Below are positions 1 to 9,125 of a stretch of DNA of 64,000 nucleotides, one piece after another. The position numbers and the translations under genes were made by a program. Location of the stretch: positions 5,208,001 through 5,272,000 of the forward strand of contig NZ_JAPNLE010000009.1 in assembly GCF_026627925.1 (NCBI RefSeq), read 5' to 3'. How positions within the stretch are numbered: position 1 is the first letter of the stretch; each line of letters opens with the position of its first letter. The notes beneath the pieces were generated by a model that had not been told where the DNA came from, searched no databases, and was given only the letters and a program-made list of their open reading frames with translations. This DNA comes from Cupriavidus sp. D39 (GTDB lineage Bacteria > Pseudomonadota > Gammaproteobacteria > Burkholderiales > Burkholderiaceae).

Positions 1-185
1 AATCCGCGCGGCGGCCCATTGACGGCAGCGGGCTCGTCCACATGGCCAAGCGTATCGAGGTGCGTCAGCGGGTTGGGCGGGGCGACCAGCGTAGGGTCGC
101 TGCCGCTCGCCTTGGCGGAGCCGGAAGCGGAGGGAGGGACGACTGCGGCGCGGAGGTGGGAAAAGAAATCTTTGAGGGACGGCAT
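1..185 (-). CDS. 5' end of a divergent gene of unknown function (partial)
   Basis: A minus-strand reading frame starts with ATG at 185 and runs off the window edge after about 61 codons. It begins MPSLKDFFSHLRAAV and continues into a Pro/Ala/Ser-rich stretch with no recognisable domain. Divergence from aceE suggests it shares the intergenic control region. In related genomes a sensor kinase gene often sits beside aceE, but nothing visible in this fragment proves that identity. Confidence 0.45.
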   Translation of the reverse strand, partial: MPSLKDFFSHLRAAVVPPSASGSAKASGSDPTLVAPPNPLTHLDTLGHVDEPAAVNGPPRG

Positions 186-381
186 GGCGGGATTGACGAC
201 TGACCGACCAGTGTAGCGGGATTGCGGCGCCCCGTCGCTTGGGGTAAGCGCCAATGCGGCACTGCGGCATTCTTGCCGAAGGCGCGGCGGGTGAACGGCG
301 TTTGGCGGCAAGGGCTGGCGCAGTTTTGTGGTGCGCTGCGGCAATATTTCACATTATAAGAAACCATATCGCAATTTGAAA

Positions 382-417
382 ATTGGGCTTGTCTTGCCCA
401 ATCTGCTTCCATAGAAT
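382..417 (+). promoter_or_regulatory. Candidate aceE promoter with overlapping inverted repeat
   Basis: A TTGTCT hexamer (389-394) and TAGAAT (412-417) are separated by 17 bp, about 200 bp upstream of the aceE start. The perfect inverted repeat ATTGGGC (382-388) / GCCCAAT (396-402), with a 7-nt spacer, overlaps the -35 hexamer and is a candidate operator. Its half-sites resemble the ATTGGT half-site of the E. coli PdhR box, though with a longer spacer. The rest of the gene-free stretch 186-623 is AT-richer around 340-420, and I see no other element in it. Confidence 0.5.
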
Positions 418-623
418 CGGTCCGACCGAAAAGTGCGGACGGCAGTGCTGCGTCAGGTCCTGCCAGCCTCGCTGGCAAGCCCGGGCGGAGCACTAGCGAA
501 GGACCGTGCGAAGACACTCGCGGCCCGCGCGCCGTACCGTAGTCATACCGTCATACCGTCAGGCCGGGGCTCCCACCACAAGAATCAGGGGGCGCCGAGG
601 CAGGAATTCACCAGGAGACAGTC

Positions 624-3311
624 ATGTCAGCTGTACCAGAGCAGATCCTCGGCGCAAGCAGCGCCAACGATGCCGATCCCCAGGAAACCCACGAGTGGCT
701 TGACGCCCTGCAGGGCGTGATCGCCGCCGAAGGCACCGATCGGGCCGCCTTCCTGATCGAGAAGCAGATCGAATACGCACGCGTGAACGGCGTCAACCAG
801 CCGTTCCACGCTGAAACGCAGTACATCAACACCATCCCGGTGGAGCAGCAGGCCCGCATTCCCGGCGACCAGGACATCGAGCACCGCATCCGCTCGTACA
901 CCCGCTGGAACGCCATGGCGATGGTGCTGCGCGCCAACAAGCACACCAACGTTGGCGGCCACATCTCCTCGTTTGCCTCGGCGGCCACGCTGTATGACGT
1001 CGGCTACAACCACTTCTGGCACGCCCCGTCCGACAAGCATGGCGGCGACCTGGTGTTCGTGCAGGGCCACTCGGCTCCGGGCGTGTATTCGCGCGCCTTC
1101 CTGCTCGGCCGCCTGAGCACCGATCAACTCGACAGCTTTCGCCAGGAAGTCGACGGCAAGGGTATCTCGTCCTACCCGCACCCGTGGCTGATGCCGGACT
1201 TCTGGCAATTCCCGACGGTGTCGATGGGCCTGGGCCCGATCATGGCCATCTACCAGGCCCGTTTCATGAAGTACCTGCACAGCCGCGGCCTGGTGCAGAC
1301 CGAAGGCCGCAAGGTCTGGGCATTCCTGGGCGATGGCGAGACCGACGAGCCGGAATCGCTAGGCGCCATCGGCATGGCCGGGCGCGAGAAGCTCGACAAC
1401 CTGGTGTTCGTGATCAACTGCAACCTGCAGCGCCTGGACGGTCCGGTGCGCGGCAACGGCAAGATCATCCAGGAGCTCGAATCCGAGTTCCGCGGCGCCG
1501 GCTGGAACGTGATCAAGGTGGTGTGGGGCAGCCGCTGGGATCAGCTGCTGGCACGCGACAAGAAGGGCCTGCTGATGAAGCGCATGATGGATTGCGTGGA
1601 CGGCGAGTACCAGACCTTCAAGGCCAAGGACGGCGCCTATGTGCGCGAGTATTTCTTCAATACCCCTGAGCTCAAGGCGATGGTGGCCGACTGGTCCGAC
1701 GAGGACATCTGGCGCCTGAACCGCGGCGGCCACGATCCGCACAAGATCTTCGCCGCCTACAGTGCCGCCAACGAGCACAAGGGCCAGCCCACGCTGATCC
1801 TGGCCAAGACCATCAAGGGCTACGGCATGGGCGACGCCGGCCAGGCCATGAACATCAGCCACCAGCAGAAGAAGATGCCGGTGGACGCGATCCGCCGTTT
1901 CCGCGACCAGTTCAATATCCCGGTTGCCGACGACAAGATCGAGGAAGTGCCGTACGTCACCTTCGAAGAAGGCTCGAAGGAACTGGAATACATGCGCGCC
2001 CGCCGCATGGACCTGGGTGGCTACCTGCCGGCCCGCCGCCAGAAGGCCGAAGCGCTGAAAGTGCCCGAGCTGTCCGCCTTCGACGCGCTGCTCAAGGCCA
2101 CCAGCGAAGGCCGCGAAGTCTCCACCACCATGGCCTTCGTGCGGATCCTGAACACGCTGCTCAAGGACAAGCAGATCGGCAAGCACGTGGTGCCCATCGT
2201 GCCCGACGAGTCGCGCACCTTCGGCATGGAAGGCCTGTTCCGCCAGATCGGCATCTGGAACCAGCAAGGCCAGAAGTACGTGCCCGAAGACCATGACCAG
2301 CTGATGTTCTACAAGGAATCGCAGACTGGCCAGGTGCTGCAGGAGGGCATCAACGAAGCCGGCGCCATGTGCGACTGGATCGCGGCAGCCACGTCGTACT
2401 CGACGCACGGCGTGCAGATGATCCCGTTCTACATCTACTACTCGATGTTCGGCATCCAGCGTATCGGTGACCTGTGCTGGGCGGCTGCCGACATGCGCTC
2501 GCGCGGCTTCCTGCTGGGCGGCACCTCGGGCCGCACCACGCTCAACGGCGAAGGCCTGCAGCACGAGGATGGCCATTCGCATGTGTTCCATGCCGCGATC
2601 CCGAACTGCATCTCGTATGACCCGACTTTCCAGTATGAACTGGCGGTGGTCATGCAGGATGGCCTGCGCCGCATGTATGCCGAACAGGAAGACGTCTACT
2701 ACTACCTGACGGTGATGAACGAGAACTACGAACATCCGGAAATGCCGGCTGGCGTGGAAGCCGACATCGTCAAGGGCATGTACCAGTTCCGTAAGGGCGT
2801 CGAGAACAGCAACGCGCCGCGCGTGCAGCTGCTGGGCTCCGGCACGATCTTCCGCGAGGTGATCGCCGCCGCCGAACTGCTCAAGAAGGACTGGGGCGTC
2901 GAATCCGACCTGTGGGGCTGCCCGAGCTTTACCGAGCTGGCCCGCGAAGGCCACGACATCGAGCGCTGGAACCTGCTGCACCCGACCGAGACGCAGCGCG
3001 AATCGCATGTGACCAAGAGCCTCAAGTCGGTGCGCGGCCCGGTGATCGCCTCGACCGACTACGTGCGCGCCTTTGCCGACCAGATCCGTCCCTTCGTGCC
3101 GCGCCGCTTCGTGGTGCTGGGCACCGACGGTTTCGGCCGCTCGGACACCCGCGAGAAGCTGCGTCATTTCTTCGAGGTGGACCGTCACTGGGTGACGCTG
3201 GCCGCACTGAAGGCGCTGGCCGACGAAGGTGCCATCGGTCGCGACAAGGTGGCCGAAGCCATCAAGAAATACAACCTCGACCCCAACAAGCCGAACCCGA
3301 TGTCGGTCTAA
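624..3311 (+). CDS. aceE: Pyruvate dehydrogenase E1 component
   Basis: This is the homodimeric type of pyruvate dehydrogenase E1, 895 residues, the usual length for proteobacterial AceE. It decarboxylates pyruvate with thiamine diphosphate and passes the acetyl group to lipoyl-E2 in the cytoplasmic PDH complex. The ThDP/Mg motif starts at GDG (residues 236-238) and continues through the INCNLQRLDGPVRG segment. The C-terminal half carries the transketolase-like pyrimidine-binding and C-terminal domains. The ATG at 624 follows an AGGAGA ribosome site. It is first in a run with aceF, the Ntn-hydrolase gene and lpd; the 165-nt gap to aceF holds GC-rich stem-loops without a T tract. Confidence 0.97.
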   Translation: MSAVPEQILGASSANDADPQETHEWLDALQGVIAAEGTDRAAFLIEKQIEYARVNGVNQPFHAETQYINTIPVEQQARIPGDQDIEHRIRSYTRWNAMAMVLRANKHTNVGGHISSFASAATLYDVGYNHFWHAPSDKHGGDLVFVQGHSAPGVYSRAFLLGRLSTDQLDSFRQEVDGKGISSYPHPWLMPDFWQFPTVSMGLGPIMAIYQARFMKYLHSRGLVQTEGRKVWAFLGDGETDEPESLGAIGMAGREKLDNLVFVINCNLQRLDGPVRGNGKIIQELESEFRGAGWNVIKVVWGSRWDQLLARDKKGLLMKRMMDCVDGEYQTFKAKDGAYVREYFFNTPELKAMVADWSDEDIWRLNRGGHDPHKIFAAYSAANEHKGQPTLILAKTIKGYGMGDAGQAMNISHQQKKMPVDAIRRFRDQFNIPVADDKIEEVPYVTFEEGSKELEYMRARRMDLGGYLPARRQKAEALKVPELSAFDALLKATSEGREVSTTMAFVRILNTLLKDKQIGKHVVPIVPDESRTFGMEGLFRQIGIWNQQGQKYVPEDHDQLMFYKESQTGQVLQEGINEAGAMCDWIAAATSYSTHGVQMIPFYIYYSMFGIQRIGDLCWAAADMRSRGFLLGGTSGRTTLNGEGLQHEDGHSHVFHAAIPNCISYDPTFQYELAVVMQDGLRRMYAEQEDVYYYLTVMNENYEHPEMPAGVEADIVKGMYQFRKGVENSNAPRVQLLGSGTIFREVIAAAELLKKDWGVESDLWGCPSFTELAREGHDIERWNLLHPTETQRESHVTKSLKSVRGPVIASTDYVRAFADQIRPFVPRRFVVLGTDGFGRSDTREKLRHFFEVDRHWVTLAALKALADEGAIGRDKVAEAIKKYNLDPNKPNPMSV

Positions 3312-3476
3312 GCAGACCGGCTGCACGAACCCCCCGCAGGAACGGTAACGCCGCGCCGCGGGTGCCGGGCTCACGCCCGGCGCCTTGCGGCGCGGCGGCG
3401 TGACAGATGCAGGCAGTGAGGGTAACCTCACACGCTTGTATTTGTCGCGTGCGCTGTCCTGCCCTGGAGACACTGA

Positions 3477-5147
3477 ATGAGTCAAGCGATTGAAATCAAG
3501 GTGCCGGATATCGGCGATTACGACGCCGTTCCCGTCATCGAAGTGCACGTGAAACCGGGCGACACCATCAATGCGGAAGACGCGCTGGTGACGCTGGAAT
3601 CGGACAAGGCCACGATGGACGTGCCCTCGCCCCAGGGCGGCACCGTCAGGGAAGTCAGGATCAAGATTGGCGACAACGTCGCCGAAGGCACCGTGCTGGT
3701 GATGCTGGAGCCTGCTGGCCAGGCTGCCGCCGCGCCCGCACCGGCCGCCGCCGCACCGGCTCCCGCCGCCACCGCGCCGGCACCCGCGCCAGCCCCGACG
3801 CCGGCTCCGGCTCCGGCTGCCGCCAGCGCTCCCGCGCCGGCCGCCGCCGCCGGCCCGGTCGAGGTCAAGGTGCCGGACATCGGCGACTACGACTCGGTCC
3901 CCGTGATCGAAGTCCACGTCAAGCCGGGCGACACCATCAACGCCGAAGACGCGCTGGTGACGCTGGAATCCGACAAGGCCACCATGGACGTGCCGTCGCC
4001 GGCCGCCGGCGTGGTCAAGGAAGTCCGGATCAAGGTCGGCGACAACGTCTCCGAAGGCACGCTGATCCTGATTCTCGAAGGCGCCGCCGGTGCGCCGGCC
4101 AGCGCGCCTGCTGCTGCAGCCCCGGCTCCGGCCGCGGTAGCTCCCGCTCCCGCAGCCAGCGCACCGGCACCGGCCCCCGCGGCCGCGCCCGCTGCTGCTG
4201 CTCCGGCTGCCGGCGTGACCGGCACCGCTGCCCACGCCAGCCCCTCCGTGCGCAAGTTCGCGCGCGAGCTGGGCGTGGACGTCTCGCGCGTGCCGGGCAC
4301 CGGCCCCAAGGGGCGGATCACCCAGGACGACGTGCAAGCCTACGTCAAGGGCGTGATGAGCGGATATACCGCAGCCCCGGCAAAGGCAGCCGCTGCCCCG
4401 GCCGGTGGTGGCGAGCTGAACCTGCTGCCGTGGCCGAAGGTGGATTTCACCCGCTTCGGCGAGATCGAAAGCAAGCCGCTGTCGCGCATCAAGAAGCTCT
4501 CGGGTGCGAACCTGCATCGCAACTGGGTGATGATTCCCCACGTCACCAATCACGACGAGGCCGACATCACCGAGCTGGAAGCCTTCCGCGTGCAGCTCAA
4601 CAAGGAATACGAGAAGCAAGGCGTCAAGGTCACCATGCTGGCCTTCATGATCAAGGCTGCCGTCGCCGCGCTCAAGAAATTCCCGAATTTCAACGCCTCG
4701 CTCGACGGCGAGAACCTGGTGCTGAAGCAGTATTTCAACATCGGCTTTGCCGCTGACACGCCGAACGGCCTGGTTGTGCCGGTGATCAAGAACGCCGACA
4801 AGAAGGGCGTGATCGAGATCGGCCAGGAAATGAACGAGCTGGCCAAGCTGGCACGCGACGGCAAGCTCAAGCCGGACCAGATGCAAGGCGGCTGCTTCTC
4901 GATCTCCTCGCTGGGCGGTATCGGTGGCACGTATTTCACGCCGATCATCAACGCGCCGGAAGTGGCCATCATGGGCGTGTGCAAGTCGTACCAGAAGCCG
5001 GTGTGGGATGGTAAGCAGTTCGTGCCGCGCCTGACGCTGCCGCTGTCGCTGTCGTGGGATCACCGCGTCATCGACGGTGCGGAAGCAGCTCGCTTCAATA
5101 CCTATTTCGGTCAGCTGCTGGCCGATTTCCGCCGCATCCTGCTGTAA
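3477..5147 (+). CDS. aceF: Dihydrolipoamide acetyltransferase, PDH E2
   Basis: This is the E2 core of pyruvate dehydrogenase, 556 residues, which transfers acetyl groups from lipoyl-lysine to CoA. Two near-identical lipoyl domains lie at the N terminus with attachment lysines at about K44 and K167, each in ESDKATMDVP. Long Ala/Pro linkers follow each lipoyl domain. A peripheral subunit-binding domain lies near residues 255-290. The C-terminal catalytic domain ends in the DHRVIDG motif, with the active-site His at about 529. Starts at ATG 3477 after a GGAGA site. The repetitive Ala/Pro linkers are a place where assembly errors could hide, but the frame is open throughout. Confidence 0.97.
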   Translation: MSQAIEIKVPDIGDYDAVPVIEVHVKPGDTINAEDALVTLESDKATMDVPSPQGGTVREVRIKIGDNVAEGTVLVMLEPAGQAAAAPAPAAAAPAPAATAPAPAPAPTPAPAPAAASAPAPAAAAGPVEVKVPDIGDYDSVPVIEVHVKPGDTINAEDALVTLESDKATMDVPSPAAGVVKEVRIKVGDNVSEGTLILILEGAAGAPASAPAAAAPAPAAVAPAPAASAPAPAPAAAPAAAAPAAGVTGTAAHASPSVRKFARELGVDVSRVPGTGPKGRITQDDVQAYVKGVMSGYTAAPAKAAAAPAGGGELNLLPWPKVDFTRFGEIESKPLSRIKKLSGANLHRNWVMIPHVTNHDEADITELEAFRVQLNKEYEKQGVKVTMLAFMIKAAVAALKKFPNFNASLDGENLVLKQYFNIGFAADTPNGLVVPVIKNADKKGVIEIGQEMNELAKLARDGKLKPDQMQGGCFSISSLGGIGGTYFTPIINAPEVAIMGVCKSYQKPVWDGKQFVPRLTLPLSLSWDHRVIDGAEAARFNTYFGQLLADFRRILL

Positions 5148-5253
5148 GGCGGGTGAGGGCGCGCATGGCCTCGCGGCCGTGCGCGCCTTTGCCAGCAATG
5201 TCTGCAACCTGCCGTCGGCAAACCAGGAAAACTGGAAAACAGGAAGCGAGCCC

Positions 5254-5871
5254 ATGACTACCTGCGTTGTCGTCAAGAAGGCCGGCGAGGTGGCGATTGC
5301 CGCCGACGCGCTGGTGACGTTCGGCGACACCCGGCTCACGCGTGCCTACGAGCGCAACCAGAAGGTGTTCCCGGTGGGTGACAGCTTCGTGGCGCTCGCC
5401 GGTACCACCGCGCACTTCCCGGTCATGCGCAGCCTGCTGGCCGGACTGGGCGAGGATTGCCGGCTGGGCTCGCGCGATGACGTCTTCCGGACCTTCCTCA
5501 AGGTGCATGAAAAACTCAAGAACGAGTATTTCATCAACACCAAGGAAGACGAGGACGATCCTTACGAGTCCTCGCAGATCGTATGCCTGATCGCCAATCC
5601 GGCGGGCATCTTCGGCGTGTATTCGTACCGCGAAGTCTTCTCGTTCGATCGTTTCTGGGGCATTGGCTCGGGGCGCAACTACGCGCTGGGCGCCATGCAC
5701 GCGGTCTACGACCAGCCGGGCCTCGCTGCCGGCGTGATTGCGCGGATCGGGGTGGATGCAGGGGTGGAGTTCGACAAGAGTTCGGCAGGCCCGGTCGAGG
5801 TGCAGGTGGTGCAACTGGGCGACATGGCTGGCGACGGAGCAACCAATAACGATGGCGCGGCCCGCACCTGA
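5254..5871 (+). CDS. Proteasome-like Ntn-hydrolase, BPH (HslV/Anbu-related) type
   Basis: A 205-residue protein whose N terminus, [19 protein letters not shown], aligns by eye with HslV after removal of Met: Thr1, Asp17 and a lysine at about position 36 in the place of HslV Lys33. These are the catalytic residues of proteasome-family (T1) peptidases. A class called BPH (betaproteobacterial proteasome homologue) has been described and forms self-compartmentalised rings; this protein fits that description better than HslV. No unfoldase partner is encoded nearby. It lies 106 nt after aceF and 29 nt before lpd, so it is probably co-transcribed with the PDH genes. That placement suggests, but does not prove, a link to PDH or lipoyl-protein turnover. 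Start chosen so that Thr follows Met. Confidence 0.75.
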   Translation: MTTCVVVKKAGEVAIAADALVTFGDTRLTRAYERNQKVFPVGDSFVALAGTTAHFPVMRSLLAGLGEDCRLGSRDDVFRTFLKVHEKLKNEYFINTKEDEDDPYESSQIVCLIANPAGIFGVYSYREVFSFDRFWGIGSGRNYALGAMHAVYDQPGLAAGVIARIGVDAGVEFDKSSAGPVEVQVVQLGDMAGDGATNNDGAART

Positions 5872-5900
5872 AGCGGGGCGCGTTCTTGAGGAGCAAAAAC

Positions 5901-7691
5901 ATGAGTGTGATCGAAGTCCAGGTGCCGGATATCGGCGATTTCGACGCGGTGGAAGTCATCGAGGTGCTGGTCAAGGCTGGCGATACGGTCGAGCAGGAGC
6001 AGTCGCTGATCGTGCTCGAGTCGGACAAGGCCAGCATGGATGTGCCGTCGTCCGCCGCCGGCAAGGTGGTGGAGGTGCGCATCAAGGTGGGCGACAAGGT
6101 CGCCAAGGGCGCCGTGATCTGCACGCTGGAGACCGAAGCCGCGGCCAAGCCGGCCGCTGCCCCGGCCCCTGCGCCCGCCCCTGCGCAGGCATCCGCTCCC
6201 GCGCCTGCGGCCGCTCCGGCAGCGGCGCCCGCGGCCGCCACGCATTCGGGCAGCGCGGACATTACCTGCGACATGCTGGTGCTCGGCGCCGGTCCCGGCG
6301 GCTACTCGGCCGCGTTCCGCAGCGCTGATCTGGGCATGAACACCGTGCTGGTCGAGCGCTACGGCACGCTCGGCGGGGTCTGCCTGAACGTCGGCTGCAT
6401 CCCGTCCAAGGCGCTGCTGCACAACGCCGCCGTGATCGACGAGGCCAAGGCCCTGGCGGCCCACGGCATCCTGTTCGGCGAAGCCAAGATCGACCTCGAC
6501 GGCCTGCGCCACTACAAGGACACCGTGGTCGGCAAGCTGACCGGCGGCCTGGCCGGCATGGCCAAGGCGCGCAAGGTGCAGGTGGTGCGCGGCGTCGGCA
6601 CCTTCCTCGACCCGCATCACCTCGAGGTGCAGGAGACCGAAGGCGATGCCAAGCAGACCACCGGCAAGAAGACGGTGATCCGCTTCGAGAAGGCAGTGAT
6701 CGCCGCTGGCAGCCAGGCGGTCAAGCTGCCATTCATCCCCGAGGACCCGCGTATCGTCGACTCCACCGGCGCGCTGGAACTGCCGGAAGTGCCCAACAAG
6801 ATGCTGGTCATCGGCGGTGGCATCATCGGGCTGGAAATGGCCACGGTGTACAGCACGCTGGGCGCCAACATCGACGTGGTGGAAATGCTCGATGGCCTGA
6901 TGCAGGGCGCCGACCGGGACCTGGTCAAGGTCTGGGAAAAGATGAACAAGCTGCGCTTCGGCAAGGTCATGCTCAAGACCAAGACGGTCGGCGTGGAAGC
7001 GAAGCCGGACGGCATCTACGTCAGGTTCGAAGGCGAGCAGGCGCCGGCCGAGCCGGAACGCTATGACCTGGTGCTGGTGTCGGTGGGCCGTGCGCCCAAC
7101 GGCAAGCGCATCGGCGCGGAGAAGGCGGGCGTGGCGGTAACGGATCGCGGCTTCATCGAGGTCGACAAGCAGATGCGCACCAACGTGCCGCATATCTTTG
7201 CCATCGGCGACATCGTCGGCCAGCCCATGCTGGCGCACAAGGCTGTGCATGAGGCGCACGTGGCGGCCGAGGCCGCGCACGGCGAGAAGGCCTACTTCGA
7301 TGCCAAGCAGATTCCGTCGGTGGCCTTCACCGACCCGGAAGTGGCCTGGGCGGGCCTGACCGAGGACCAGTGCAAGGAGCAGGGCATCAAGTACAGCAAG
7401 AGCGTGTTCCCGTGGGCTGCTTCCGGCCGCGCCATTGCCAATGGCCGCGACGAGGGTTTCACCAAGCTGATCTTCGACGAGGAAACGCATCGCATCATCG
7501 GCGGTGGCATCGTTGGCACCCATGCCGGCGACCTGATCAGCGAAGTCTGCCTGGCGGTCGAGATGGGCGCCGATGCGGTGGATATCGGCAAGACGATCCA
7601 TCCGCACCCGACGCTGGGCGAATCCATCGGCATGGCTGCCGAGATCTACGAAGGCGTGTGCACCGACGTGCCGCCGCCGCGCAAGCGTTAA
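5901..7691 (+). CDS. lpdA: Dihydrolipoamide dehydrogenase with N-terminal lipoyl domain, PDH E3
   Basis: This is the E3 of the pyruvate dehydrogenase complex, 596 residues, which reoxidises dihydrolipoyl groups with NAD+. It has an extra N-terminal lipoyl domain (attachment Lys43 in ESDKASMDV) and an Ala/Pro linker to about residue 118. The flavoprotein follows: FAD-binding GAGPGG, redox-active disulfide Cys161/Cys166 in CLNVGC, NAD-binding GGGIIG and the C-terminal HPHPTLGE. The lipoyl-E3 fusion is known in Neisseria and Cupriavidus PDH complexes. ATG 5901 follows GAGGAG. It is the last gene of the PDH run and ends before a strong terminator. Confidence 0.96.
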   Translation: MSVIEVQVPDIGDFDAVEVIEVLVKAGDTVEQEQSLIVLESDKASMDVPSSAAGKVVEVRIKVGDKVAKGAVICTLETEAAAKPAAAPAPAPAPAQASAPAPAAAPAAAPAAATHSGSADITCDMLVLGAGPGGYSAAFRSADLGMNTVLVERYGTLGGVCLNVGCIPSKALLHNAAVIDEAKALAAHGILFGEAKIDLDGLRHYKDTVVGKLTGGLAGMAKARKVQVVRGVGTFLDPHHLEVQETEGDAKQTTGKKTVIRFEKAVIAAGSQAVKLPFIPEDPRIVDSTGALELPEVPNKMLVIGGGIIGLEMATVYSTLGANIDVVEMLDGLMQGADRDLVKVWEKMNKLRFGKVMLKTKTVGVEAKPDGIYVRFEGEQAPAEPERYDLVLVSVGRAPNGKRIGAEKAGVAVTDRGFIEVDKQMRTNVPHIFAIGDIVGQPMLAHKAVHEAHVAAEAAHGEKAYFDAKQIPSVAFTDPEVAWAGLTEDQCKEQGIKYSKSVFPWAASGRAIANGRDEGFTKLIFDEETHRIIGGGIVGTHAGDLISEVCLAVEMGADAVDIGKTIHPHPTLGESIGMAAEIYEGVCTDVPPPRKR

Positions 7692-7717
7692 GCACCAGAC
7701 GTTTGCGATATCGTTGG

Positions 7718-7742
7718 GGCCCGCCGTGCGGCGGGCCTTTTT
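7718..7742 (+). terminator. Rho-independent terminator of the PDH operon
   Basis: A GC-rich hairpin with arms GGCCCGCC / GGCGGGCC and loop GTGC is followed directly by five T residues, 26 nt after the lpd stop codon. Confidence 0.85.
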
Positions 7743-8077
7743 ACGTTCTAATTTGCAATTAACCGCCGCGCTTTTTGCACCATACGCCTGCACCATACGC
7801 CTGCACCATACGCCTGCGGCTGCGCCGATCAAGGCCGGCTTGCAGAAGGCGGGCACGCTTCCATGTTTCCTTGTGTGGCGGGCAAAAAATCCCGGCGCAT
7901 GGCCGGGAATGAATCGATATTGGAATACATGGAAACCAGATACCGAGGAGACACAGTGGGAGGGCAGGGCGGCTCGATTGCCTTCCATGCTGCCTTCGTT
8001 GGCAAAATGCGCTGGCCATGCCACGCGCGCTTTGCCAACGAACCGGCCGAAGCCGGTCCGTTTCCTGCCGTCGCGGA
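7743..8077. other. Convergent intergenic region between lpd and phaP1
   Basis: Besides the 13-bp repeats, this 335-nt stretch holds a minus-strand terminator hairpin at 7884-7908 (7-bp stem TCCCGGC / GCCGGGA followed by six T on the minus strand), suited to ending phaP1 transcripts. A second inverted repeat has 10-bp arms at 7997-8006 and 8031-8040. A short plus-strand open frame (7863-8081) has no recognisable protein features and was not called. Confidence 0.6.
7777..7815. repeat. Three perfect 13-bp tandem repeats
   Basis: The unit GCACCATACGCCT occurs three times without mismatch (7777-7789, 7790-7802, 7803-7815) in the convergent gap between lpd and phaP1. No coding or regulatory role is evident. 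Confidence 0.9.
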
Positions 8078-8658
8078 TTAGGCGGCGGTGGTGGTCTTCT
8101 TGGTCGTCGCGGTGCGAGCCGTGGCGCTGGCTTGCTGGGCGGCCTTGGTGGCGGCGCTGGCGGCTGCCTGGAAGTTGGTTTCAGCGATTTCAACAGCTTG
8201 CTTGGTGGCCTTCTGGACCGACTCGTAAGCGTTGTTGGCGGCGCTGATCGCGGACTTCACGATGGCAACAGTCGACTCGGAGCCGGCCGGGGCGTTCTTG
8301 GCGAGGTTCTCGACCAGGGTTTGCACCTTCTTCGAGTTCTCGGCCAGTTGGGCTTCGGCGACCTTGGTGAATTCAGCCTGGGTTTCCGAGGCGATTTCGT
8401 ACACGTGGCGGCTATAGGCCAGGGCCTTTTCGGCAACGGGCTGGACCAGCGAGGACTGGAGGGCCAGGAATTCCTGGGCATCCTTGGCCGAGAGGGCCTT
8501 CTTGGCGTTGTCCACGTTTTCAGCGAACGTGGCCTTGACCACTTGCAGGTTCAGCTCGACCAGCTTCTCAATGCCTTCGAAGGCTTTGGTGGTCAGGCCG
8601 ACCAGGGTTTCGAGGTTGGCTTTTGCGCTGCGGCGACTTGTTCCGGGGTGAAGCTCAT
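8078..8658 (-). CDS. phaP1: Phasin PhaP1, apparent frameshift near the N terminus
   Basis: This is a granule-coating phasin of the Cupriavidus PhaP1 type, about 193 residues. It binds the surface of polyhydroxybutyrate granules. The body contains NLETLVGLTTKAFEGIEKL and a C-terminal Ala/Thr/Lys tail as in H16 PhaP1. The expected start is ATG at 8658, preceded by GGAGA, giving MSFTPEQVAAAQK; after that the frame breaks at a run of four A (forward-strand T 8621-8624). Restoring a fifth A gives QKANLETL and full-length homology. As written, the long frame can only be entered from an unrelated start at 8689 (MTLNF...), which lacks the conserved N terminus. A one-base sequence error is likely; a real lesion is possible. 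Confidence 0.9.
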
Positions 8659-8830
8659 GCTGGTCTCCAATAATGAAGTTCAAGGTCATGCAAAATTAGG
8701 CCGCCCAGATGTCAAAGCCATGACGAAGTAACGATTAAAGCCGTTTTTCGTCAGCCAACCCCAGGCGTTTGGGGGTTATCGGCGCGCCTCGCTTGCTCTG
8801 CAAAATCGATGGTGCGCCGCAACAATTCCA

Positions 8831-8880
8831 ATTGTAGGGAAAAGAAAATCGGTGTCAAGGGCTTCTTGTGCATTGCACAA
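8831..8880 (-). promoter_or_regulatory. phaP1 promoter with adjacent palindrome (candidate PhaR site)
   Basis: On the minus strand TTGACA (8853-8858) and TACAAT (8831-8836) are 16 bp apart, a near-consensus sigma-70 promoter giving a 5' leader of roughly 165 nt to the phaP1 start at 8658. Just upstream of the -35 lies the perfect palindrome TTGTGCA-T-TGCACAA (forward 8866-8880). PhaR is known to repress phaP1 in C. necator by binding its promoter region; assigning this palindrome to PhaR is my inference. The rest of the gap 8659-9125 has a small hairpin at about 8757-8780 and nothing else I recognise. Confidence 0.7.
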
Positions 8881-9125
8881 ATAACTGTTGTTGAAGTCGG
8901 TGCGGTGTCACATATTGGCTGCGTAGCGTCGGCAGGTGCGCCACGGCACGCACCTGGAGGGAGGAGGGAAGGCCGGGACGGCGCACCCTGGCGCCGGCAC
9001 AGTGCTACCATCGCGGTCTGCCCGAATCGCTGCTGCCCAAGGGCGCAACCTACCGGCCGATGCACCGCGGCCCGGTTGCCGCGACCGGCCGCCGCCGGTC
9101 AGCCAGCCCGCCTACGTTTGCCCTC

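Noticed and set aside
3720..4220. Ala/Pro-rich low-complexity coding sequence in aceF as a repeat element
   Set aside because: These are the normal flexible linkers between lipoyl and catalytic domains.
1359..5339. A 1326-codon open frame on the minus strand opposite aceE and aceF
   Set aside because: It is opposite strongly conserved genes, and its His/Gly/Arg-rich translation is a mirror of GC-rich codon use, not a protein family.
7777..7815. Three 13-bp repeats as a CRISPR array
   Set aside because: The units are directly adjacent with no spacers and no cas genes are present.
5706..8024. A 772-codon minus-strand frame opposite lpd
   Set aside because: Low-complexity translation opposite an intact conserved gene; no start signal or domain.
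7863..8081. A 72-codon plus-strand frame between lpd and phaP1
   Set aside because: It runs through the phaP1 terminator hairpin and has no homology that I recognise, although a purine-rich site precedes an internal GTG.
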